Assembly (NCBI GenBank): GCA_013331125.1 | Contig: DUGW01000075.1 | Span: 1 to 6,793 of the forward strand | Direction: 5' to 3' | DNA length: 6,793 nt | Origin: Candidatus Woesearchaeota archaeon | GTDB taxonomy: Archaea > Nanoarchaeota > Nanoarchaeia > Woesearchaeales > UBA11576 | Shown: positions 1 through 4,630 of the stretch, one piece after another | Layout of the letters: every line of letters starts with the position of its first letter | Position numbering within the stretch: the stretch's first letter is position 1 | The notes under the pieces: generated by a model | Told to the model about the DNA's origin: nothing | The model's database searches: none | The model's input: the letters and a program-made list of their open reading frames with translations, nothing else | Program-made: the position numbers and the translations under genes

Positions 1-132
1 GTGGCTGCTTTGGGCATGGTTGTTGCTATGGGTGCTTATATCGAGGCCATTGTTGTGACTCTTATCATCATCCTTGTGCTTGAGTTCAAGTTCTTGGGCC
101 TTTCCCCTCAGCACTTCCTTAAGAAGAAATGA
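1..132 (+). CDS. C-terminal fragment of an MgtC/SapB-like membrane protein (partial)
   Basis: Frame 1 is open from the window edge to a TGA at 130-132 and gives 43 residues; the true start lies upstream. The fragment is one long hydrophobic stretch (roughly residues 2-34, from AALGMVVAMGAY through VTLIIILVLEF) followed by a short polar tail ending in KKK, as expected of a last membrane helix with a cytoplasmic basic end. The small-residue pattern AALGMVVAMGAY followed by a T-rich aliphatic helix resembles the end of the MgtC/SapB family membrane domain. Members of that family are inner-membrane proteins whose biochemical role is debated. With only 43 residues the family name is tentative, and another polytopic transporter is possible. 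It runs in the same direction as nurA downstream, but nurA appears to have its own promoter. Confidence 0.5.
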   Translation: MAALGMVVAMGAYIEAIVVTLIIILVLEFKFLGLSPQHFLKKK

Positions 133-137
133 TATCA

Positions 138-151
138 TTGTTTCTTTCTTG
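138..151 (+). terminator. possible T-rich archaeal terminator after the MgtC-like gene
   Basis: Just after the TGA at 130-132 the plus strand is T-rich (TTGTTTCTTTCTTG), and the pyrimidine-rich character continues to about 180. Archaeal RNA polymerase can terminate on T-rich tracts without a hairpin, and I see no stem here. The whole region is pyrimidine-rich, so this is weak evidence. Confidence 0.25.
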
Positions 152-189
152 TCTGCCTCTCTTGACCTGTCTTTTCCATCTTGATAATC

Positions 190-198
190 AATAAATAT
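190..198 (+). promoter_or_regulatory. TATA box for a leaderless nurA transcript
   Basis: AATAAATAT is centred about 25 bp before the ATG at 220. That is the usual archaeal distance from TATA box to transcription start, so transcription would begin at or next to the ATG. No Shine-Dalgarno sequence precedes the ATG (the region is all pyrimidine), which fits a leaderless mRNA. The box would lie inside the coding region if translation began at the upstream in-frame TTG at 181. Confidence 0.55.
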
Positions 199-219
199 CC
201 CTCTCTCTTCTTCTCTCCT

Positions 220-1275
220 ATGGAAAAGGTGTTTAACTCTATAACCAAGGAGATCGAGGATTCTATATCTTTTGACAGTTCTGACATGGTTGATTTCTCC
301 CATCTTGGCTACACTTCGGTCCCTTTCTCCAAGGACAATTTCCATCCCATCCCTCTGCTCACCAAATCTCCTTGCGGACCTAAGGTCTGTTTCATCGATG
401 GTGGCAATGCAGAGCTTTTCTCCTCTTCTTCTCTCTCCTTGAGTTTCATCCGTGTCCTCCATACTGTCTATCAGGACAATCGTCGTGTCTCTCTCCATAA
501 GGATGAGTTCTTCTGTCTTGTCATTGCTAAAGAGAAGGACGGTCGTCTTATCTTTGAGGCTAAGCTTTTTCCTTCGGTCTCTGGTCCTTCCTCTTTACTT
601 ACTGATTCTTTTTTTGAGAGTTATTTCAGGTTTGATCCTGACGACCGCTCACTCACTCCCAGGGCCTCCCGCCTTTCCATCTCTTCTGTTCCTGGTTTCA
701 TCCGTCGTCTTGCAGAGCTGAGCACTGCCCTCCTCCTCACAAAAGACCTAAAAGCAGGTGATTCTGTTGTCATCGACGGCAGTTTCGAGTCCAGGCTTGA
801 TGATGAGGCCAAGCTTATCGATACCCTCGGGGCCCTCTCGAAGGAGAATCGTGTCTCTGTCGCTGGTCTTTCCAAGACCTCTCAGCTTCTCACCTCTGAT
901 GGTTCATCACCTGCCCTTCTTCTTGCGAAGCATGCCCCTCCTGGCTCTTGGTATTATTATCCTGTCGCTGACACCCCTTTCGATCTTTACTTTGTGAAGC
1001 TCCACCCTCAGTCTGACTACATCTTCCGCCTGGATCTTCTCACTTCCAAGGACGCTTCATCCCTCCTCTCATCCCTTGCACATAACTCTACAGATCCTGT
1101 CTTCCTCGGCTACCCTTACGGTCTCATAGAGGCCGACCGTTTCGCCCGCGTCTCTAACCATGAGAAGGAGTTCCTGCGCACCAACTTCTTCACCCGTGCC
1201 GGCGCCTCTTCCGGGACCCTTCGCCTCCTGCAGAGATCTCTCGACGCTCATTCTGTGCTTGATAATATAAGCTAA
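220..1275 (+). CDS. nurA: NurA-family DNA repair nuclease
   Basis: Probable NurA (351 residues from ATG 220), the nuclease that works with the HerA ATPase in processing double-strand-break ends in archaea. An N-terminal strand carries VCFIDGG (metal-binding Asp about residue 60), followed by a second Asp strand VVIDGSF (Asp about 186), the VAGLSKTSQL stretch with a conserved-type lysine (about 219), and the C-terminal GYPYGLIEADRFARV segment with DAHSVL near the end (His about 344). This order is typical of the family, and the length is normal. Translation could extend to an in-frame TTG at 181 (364 residues), but a TATA box at 190-198 favours ATG 220. The usual partner HerA is not visible. 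The coding strand is extremely pyrimidine-rich and the protein unusually serine-rich (about 54 of 364 residues by my count). It ends 27 bp from the convergent membrane-protein gene. Confidence 0.82.
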   Translation: MEKVFNSITKEIEDSISFDSSDMVDFSHLGYTSVPFSKDNFHPIPLLTKSPCGPKVCFIDGGNAELFSSSSLSLSFIRVLHTVYQDNRRVSLHKDEFFCLVIAKEKDGRLIFEAKLFPSVSGPSSLLTDSFFESYFRFDPDDRSLTPRASRLSISSVPGFIRRLAELSTALLLTKDLKAGDSVVIDGSFESRLDDEAKLIDTLGALSKENRVSVAGLSKTSQLLTSDGSSPALLLAKHAPPGSWYYYPVADTPFDLYFVKLHPQSDYIFRLDLLTSKDASSLLSSLAHNSTDPVFLGYPYGLIEADRFARVSNHEKEFLRTNFFTRAGASSGTLRLLQRSLDAHSVLDNIS

Positions 1276-1310
1276 GAAATAAAAAATATTATGATGAAAG
1301 ATTTATTTTC
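1276..1310. terminator. A/T-rich bidirectional terminator between convergent genes
   Basis: The 27-bp gap between the nurA stop (TAA 1273-1275) and the membrane-protein stop (TAA on the minus strand, 1305-1303) contains A6 at 1281-1286, which is T6 for minus-strand transcripts. TTTATTTT at 1302-1309 serves plus-strand transcripts. GAAATAAA (1276-1283) and TTTATTTTC (1302-1310) form an imperfect A/T inverted repeat. T-tracts of this sort are sufficient for archaeal termination. The assignment rests on composition and position only. Confidence 0.4.
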
Positions 1311-1953
1311 TCACTTTCACCTTGAACCTTGCTCTCTTAGATTTTCCCAGGCCGGATCCGAACCTTGTCCCCGCGCCTAGTTTTCCGCCGTTCCCGTTCC
1401 TTACCAGTTTCAGGTATGTTATCCCGAGCACGACAAGTAACTCCACAAATATGACCAGTACCCTCACCCATTTGTCCATGTCTGAGAAGTACCTGACTGT
1501 GGAGTAGAACAGTCCTACTATTCCTCCGAACATGAATCCTGTGCCTATGAATTCTATCGCCAGGAAGAGTCCTATCACGAGTGCCACAAGGCTGAGTGCC
1601 GCTCCCAGGTAGAATGCGTATCTGTTCACGTATTTGCGTACGTCTTCCATCTCTTTCTGGCACATGTTGCATTCTTTGTACACCTGGCATCCGTTCTCGT
1701 CGAATTCCCAGTTAGGGTATCCTCCTGATTTGTAGCATTTGTCCATTAGCTCCTGTCTTGGTTCTGTGCAGTTCATCGCAGGTTTTTCCATCATTGGTCG
1801 GGGTACGTCGTACATCTCGCCCCTCCCGCAGTAGTCTTCGTATCTTGGGCTCTCGAACACTGCGTCGACCAGCAGTGCTATGAACAGCACTGTCAAAACT
1901 GCTATTGCTATAACTACGGCTCCTCTTTTGAGTTTGTTCTTTGTGACTTCCAT
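1303..1953 (-). CDS. four-helix membrane protein with a six-cysteine outer loop, unknown function
   Basis: I do not recognise this 216-residue protein. A basic N-terminus (KNKLKR) precedes a first helix (about 11-32). A polar segment (about 33-108) follows with six cysteines (42, 62, 73, 89, 95, 98) and one NCT sequon. Then come helices at about 112-133, 135-152 and 161-183, and a Gly/Lys/Arg-rich tail ending in KVKVRK. By the positive-inside rule both ends are cytoplasmic and the cysteine segment is outside. The even number of cysteines and the CNMC pair suggest disulfides or metal binding, which is an inference. The gene starts 10 bp after the methionine aminopeptidase stop with a Shine-Dalgarno sequence overlapping that stop, so it is probably translated from the same mRNA. 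The signal peptidase gene is in the same block, but nothing shows they interact. Confidence 0.75.
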   Translation of the reverse strand: MEVTKNKLKRGAVVIAIAVLTVLFIALLVDAVFESPRYEDYCGRGEMYDVPRPMMEKPAMNCTEPRQELMDKCYKSGGYPNWEFDENGCQVYKECNMCQKEMEDVRKYVNRYAFYLGAALSLVALVIGLFLAIEFIGTGFMFGGIVGLFYSTVRYFSDMDKWVRVLVIFVELLVVLGITYLKLVRNGNGGKLGAGTRFGSGLGKSKRARFKVKVRK

Positions 1954-1958
1954 TTTGG

Positions 1959-1964
1959 CACCCC
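1959..1964 (-). promoter_or_regulatory. Shine-Dalgarno overlapping the map stop codon
   Basis: On the minus strand the aminopeptidase stop TAG (1966-1964) runs directly into GGGTG, giving GGGGTG five bases before the membrane-protein ATG at 1953. The first G of the site is the last base of the stop codon. This arrangement favours translational coupling of the two genes. Confidence 0.5.
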
Positions 1965-2854
1965 TATAGTTTTGTCAGTATCTTGACTTTGTCTCCTACG
2001 TATATCGAGTGTTCTGCCTGGCTTACCATCCCGTTCCCTCTCTCTACCAGCGGCGGGTACGAGTGCAGCATGCCTAGTTGGTTCAGCTCTTTAAGTGCAT
2101 AGTTGACCTTGAATAATGGTATCTTCTCTGACAGCCATCTTGTGGCGAATGGCATCCCTCTGTATCCTTCTATCTGTGTTATTACCTGTCTTGTTATTGC
2201 GTTCCTGACCGGCTTTCTCAGTACCTGTGAGTGTATCAGTGCCTGTCCTTTCTCGTGTATCAGTCCCATGCCGTCTGTGGCGAATGGTTCTATGGCTATC
2301 GTCATCCCGTCGCTGAGCTGTGTCTGGTCCTTGTTGTCATAGTTGGGTATTGATGGGCTTCCGTGTATCAGGTTCTCTCCTATCCCGTGGCCTGACAGGT
2401 TCCTCACTGGTTTCAGTCCGAAGCCCATTATCGTCTCTTCTATCGCTTTCCCTATCTCTCCGCATGTCGCTCCTATCTGCACTGTCTTTATCGCTGCTTC
2501 GAGCGCCTCTTGTGATGCCTTCACCAGTTCGGTGTATTTCCTGGATAGGTCGATCGTGATTGCTGTATCCCCGCCTACGAATCCGTCCACATGTACCCCG
2601 ACATCCAGCTTGATCAGCCTTTCGCCGAACGACCTTTCGTCGTTGGGCCCTGCGGTATCGTGTGCTGCAGTCTCATCGAATGATATGTTGACCGGGAATG
2701 CTGGAATGCCTCCTAGCTCTGTTATCTTCTTCTCTATCGCCCTGGCTACATCTATTATCTTTGCGTCTGCCTTGACGAGTCCTCTGCCATATTCCCGCGC
2801 CTGTGCCGCGATCTGGCCTGCCTTTACGTATTTGTCCAGTGTCTCTTCGTCCAT
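1964..2854 (-). CDS. map: methionine aminopeptidase, type II (archaeal)
   Basis: Cytosolic metallopeptidase (M24 family) that removes the initiator methionine from new proteins; 296 residues, the normal size for archaeal type II enzymes. Visible active-site residues are His65 (AAH), metal ligands Asp84 and Asp96 (in LDVGVHVDGFVGGDTAIT), His156 (LSGHGIG), His164 (HGSPSIP), Glu189 (IAIEPFAT) and Glu281 (QAEHSIYV). The roughly 60-residue segment between about 205 and 265 corresponds to the helical insert of type II enzymes. One oddity is that the two metal-ligand aspartates are 12 residues apart because of an extra glycine, where the family spacing I know is 11. The ATG at 2854 has a TATA box about 27 bp upstream, so a leaderless transcript is likely. 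The membrane-protein gene follows after 10 bp. Confidence 0.96.
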   Translation of the reverse strand: MDEETLDKYVKAGQIAAQAREYGRGLVKADAKIIDVARAIEKKITELGGIPAFPVNISFDETAAHDTAGPNDERSFGERLIKLDVGVHVDGFVGGDTAITIDLSRKYTELVKASQEALEAAIKTVQIGATCGEIGKAIEETIMGFGLKPVRNLSGHGIGENLIHGSPSIPNYDNKDQTQLSDGMTIAIEPFATDGMGLIHEKGQALIHSQVLRKPVRNAITRQVITQIEGYRGMPFATRWLSEKIPLFKVNYALKELNQLGMLHSYPPLVERGNGMVSQAEHSIYVGDKVKILTKL

Positions 2855-2876
2855 GCCTCTCCCTATTGCTGTGGCC

Positions 2877-2886
2877 TATAAAAAAC
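2877..2886 (-). promoter_or_regulatory. TATA box for map
   Basis: The minus strand reads GTTTTTTATA here, centred about 27 bp before the map ATG at 2854. Transcription would start within a few bases of the ATG. A purine-rich GGGAGAGG precedes the ATG closely, but it would be absent or truncated in a leaderless mRNA. The T6 run within the box may also help end transcripts arriving from the Nudix-like gene. Confidence 0.5.
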
Positions 2887-2900
2887 TTATGCCTGTTTCT

Positions 2901-2921
2901 GCCCGGGGTTCTTATCCGGGC
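2901..2921 (-). terminator. GC hairpin just after the Nudix-like gene
   Basis: GCCCGG (2901-2906) and CCGGGC (2916-2921) form a perfect 6-bp GC stem with a 9-base loop. It begins one base after the Nudix-like stop codon (TAG, 2925-2923). On the minus strand a T6 run (2885-2880) follows about 15 bases later. The hairpin could terminate, pause or protect the 3' end of the upstream transcript. The T-run is further from the stem than in a classical intrinsic terminator. Confidence 0.4.
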
Positions 2922-2922
2922 T

Positions 2923-3903
2923 CTATTCCAGGTGGTTCTCTAGAATTCTTTCTGTGAATATATGTCCCCTGTGGTGCCTGACGTATTCAGCTACCCGATC
3001 CTTCTCCTGTTGTGCATATATGTTTGGGTCACCGCTGGATTTCTTTTCGGTCTTCATCTCTTTCTCCCACAGGAACGGGCCTACTGTCACGAACATCTTC
3101 GTCCTTGGCACGAAGGGTCTTGTGATGTATGGTGTGGAGAAGTATACCCTGTATTGCTGAAGGACTTTGTGTGGGTCAAGGTCGAGTCCTGCTGTCTTCA
3201 GCAGGTGTTCTCTCTCGCTTATCTCTGTCGCTCCTTCTGTGACCAGTCTGCTCTTTCTCCATAGGTATTTGAGCCATATCATCTCCATCGTCTCTGGTCT
3301 GATGTCTTCTGTGCCTTTTCTTAGCATCCTGGTGAGGTCTTCCATCTTGTAGTATTCTGCCCTGAAGCTTTCGTGCTGTGGTTGCGGGTTCCCCAGCTCT
3401 CTTCTTGTTGGGTACTTGTCCAGTCTTGCGTGGAAGAACTGCAACACCCTTCCCTCTGGTGTCCTTCTGACTCCATGGGGTGTTATTGATTCTGTTATCA
3501 TCCTGTATTTTCCGTTAAGGAGTTCCTGCCCTACCTCTCTTCTCATGTCCATGATCAGTCTGAAGTCTTCTTCGCATTGGTATTCAAAGTCTCCGCCGTG
3601 CAGTTTCCCTTGTGAGACTGTCCCGTTGCTTTTCTTTTCGTAGAGTATCGGCGTTATCATGGTCTGATAATCGCGTGATATGAATGAGAGCAATGGTGAT
3701 GATCTTATCATCCTGACTTTTGATTCTGGTGCCAGGTATATCATCCCCCTTTTTTGGTCACTCTTCTGCTTTTTCTTTAGATGTTCCAGCCACACTTCTA
3801 ATGATCCTTTGTCCATCTTCCTTCTTGCGAAGTTCAGGTGGCCGTCGCCCTTCAACGATCCGATGATGTCTTCAAGATGTTGTATTGTGTGTTTGATTCC
3901 CAT
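2923..3903 (-). CDS. Nudix-like domain protein with degenerate Nudix box, unknown function
   Basis: A 326-residue soluble protein with no signal peptide or membrane helix. Residues about 75-195 follow a Nudix hydrolase layout: a strand segment (RDYQTMITPILYEK), LHGGDFEY (101-108) in place of LPGGxxE, a helix with RREVGQEL (121-128) in place of REUxEExGU, then GRVLQFFHARLD (151-162) and FRAEYYKMEDL (180-190), which match the post-box strand and the terminal strand plus helix. Nudix enzymes hydrolyse nucleoside diphosphates linked to another group. Here one glutamate of the EE pair is Gln126 and the box glycine is missing, so catalysis is uncertain. The basic N-terminal segment (1-60) and the C-terminal half (200-326, rich in Arg, Lys and aromatics) are unidentified. 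The ATG at 3903 lies 35 bp after the signal peptidase stop. I see no Shine-Dalgarno sequence or TATA box, so it is probably read from the upstream promoter. The Nudix call is from pattern only. Confidence 0.55.
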   Translation of the reverse strand: MGIKHTIQHLEDIIGSLKGDGHLNFARRKMDKGSLEVWLEHLKKKQKSDQKRGMIYLAPESKVRMIRSSPLLSFISRDYQTMITPILYEKKSNGTVSQGKLHGGDFEYQCEEDFRLIMDMRREVGQELLNGKYRMITESITPHGVRRTPEGRVLQFFHARLDKYPTRRELGNPQPQHESFRAEYYKMEDLTRMLRKGTEDIRPETMEMIWLKYLWRKSRLVTEGATEISEREHLLKTAGLDLDPHKVLQQYRVYFSTPYITRPFVPRTKMFVTVGPFLWEKEMKTEKKSSGDPNIYAQQEKDRVAEYVRHHRGHIFTERILENHLE

Positions 3904-3938
3904 CTTCTTTGCTGGTGCCTTCTTGTAGGCCTTCTCGA

Positions 3939-4448
3939 TCAGTATATTATCCCTATGAGAACTCCATGCACCTGGTCGAACCTTATCTTCTCTGGGTCTC
4001 GCTGTGGGTTGTTGTCCCCTTTGACCATGAAGTAGGTGCCGTTTTCGTCTGTCCCTTTTTCTACGACCCTGTGCACTATCAGGTCTCCTGTTATCCCTGA
4101 GTAATATGATATTATGTCTCCCGTCTTTATTTCGTTTGAGGACTTTGGGGTTATTTCCAGTGAATTTGCCTCAGCATCCAGGTATGGGTCCATGCTGTTT
4201 GTGTTTGTGAAGCTTGCCCATTTTGCTCCCTGGACCTCTAGCACTACCTTGTCATTGTATACATGTATCTGGTTTTCTTGCACGTGGTCTCCCGGGCTTG
4301 CCCTCTCTGGAGCCTTCATGAACGGCATTACAGACAGAGGAAGGGGTTTTTCTGCATCATAGACTACAAAATTGCTCACTAGGCTATTAAGGAGCCATCC
4401 TAGGCTGAATACAATCAAAAAGAGCGTAATTAGTCTTAATTTGTGCAA
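3939..4448 (-). CDS. signal peptidase, archaeal/ER-type (S26B-like)
   Basis: Membrane-anchored serine protease that cleaves signal peptides from exported proteins; 169 residues. A single N-terminal helix (about 5-27) anchors it, with the rest outside. The catalytic serine is Ser85 in TNTNSMDPYL. His126 in GDLIVHRVVE replaces the lysine of bacterial enzymes, and Asp145 (KGDNN) and Asp151 (RDPEKI) supply the aspartates, with the GDIISYY strand in between. This Ser-His-Asp layout is that of archaeal, ER Sec11 and SipW enzymes. About 55 residues separate the anchor from the serine, longer than in minimal members, and no C-terminal helix is present. The start is TTG at 4448, chosen because GGAGG lies 7 bases upstream and no ATG occurs before residue 41. 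It is the first gene of the minus-strand block, with a TATA box near 4487-4493. Confidence 0.92.
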   Translation of the reverse strand: MHKLRLITLFLIVFSLGWLLNSLVSNFVVYDAEKPLPLSVMPFMKAPERASPGDHVQENQIHVYNDKVVLEVQGAKWASFTNTNSMDPYLDAEANSLEITPKSSNEIKTGDIISYYSGITGDLIVHRVVEKGTDENGTYFMVKGDNNPQRDPEKIRFDQVHGVLIGIIY

Positions 4449-4455
4449 ATTCTCC

Positions 4456-4460
4456 CCTCC
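4456..4460 (-). promoter_or_regulatory. Shine-Dalgarno that sets the TTG start of the signal peptidase
   Basis: The minus strand reads GGAGGGGAGAAT and then TTG at 4448. The GGAGG core (4460-4456) ends 7 bases before the start codon, an ideal distance. This supports TTG initiation and implies a short leader, unlike the apparently leaderless nurA and map. Confidence 0.65.
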
Positions 4461-4485
4461 AAGTCTCTGAAGACTATCAACCGCA

Positions 4486-4495
4486 CTATATTATG
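4486..4495 (-). promoter_or_regulatory. TATA box for the signal peptidase gene
   Basis: The minus strand reads CATAATATAG, centred near 4490. Transcription starting about 25 bp downstream (near 4465) would leave a leader of about 16 bases that still contains the GGAGG site. The two elements therefore agree with each other. Confidence 0.45.
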
Positions 4496-4516
4496 TACTA
4501 CTAGGAAGTGATTCTC

Positions 4517-4526
4517 ATTTATAAAT
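4517..4526. promoter_or_regulatory. palindromic TATA-like site ATTTATAAAT in the divergent promoter region
   Basis: ATTTATAAAT is a perfect 10-bp palindrome in the middle of the region between divergent genes. As a TATA box it could serve either direction, but it is distant from both starts (about 70 and 110 bp). It may be an extra promoter or a regulator site. The assignment is speculative. Confidence 0.3.
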
Positions 4527-4564
4527 CTATCACCTGTGCCCTTTGTTCGCATGAACCTGGTTTC

Positions 4565-4590
4565 CTTATAAATCCCCTAAATCTTAAATA
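4565..4590 (+). promoter_or_regulatory. two tandem TATA-like boxes for the lipid-kinase-like gene
   Basis: CTTATAAAT (4565-4573) and CTTAAATA (4583-4590) lie 58-66 and 41-48 bp before the ATG at 4631. The second would give a start near 4612 and a leader of about 18 bases carrying GTGAT (4621-4625), a partial archaeal Shine-Dalgarno match five bases before the ATG. The first would give a leader of about 37 bases. I favour the second but cannot decide from sequence alone. Confidence 0.4.
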
Positions 4591-4630
4591 CAGGGCCTTG
4601 ACACTCTTGGTCGGTTAGACGTGATTTGAT

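Noticed and set aside
410..440. CT-rich tract as a possible simple repeat or polypyrimidine element
   Set aside because: It is coding sequence for a serine-rich stretch of NurA with an irregular unit; no true tandem repeat is present.
2895..2930. tRNA 3'-half look-alike (GGGGTTC with flanking stem, then ATTCCA)
   Set aside because: The loop is not a proper seven-base T-loop, no matching acceptor, D or anticodon arms exist upstream, and it overlaps the end of the Nudix-like gene. A plain hairpin explains it better.
2343..2957. 204-codon plus-strand open frame opposite map
   Set aside because: It overlaps unmistakable aminopeptidase active-site motifs on the other strand. Its translation is Ser/Pro-rich low complexity, typical of an antisense shadow.
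3904..3938. In-frame upstream extension of the Nudix-like gene (open back into the signal peptidase gene)
   Set aside because: The extension is open but I found no ATG, GTG or TTG in the stretch examined upstream, so ATG 3903 is kept.
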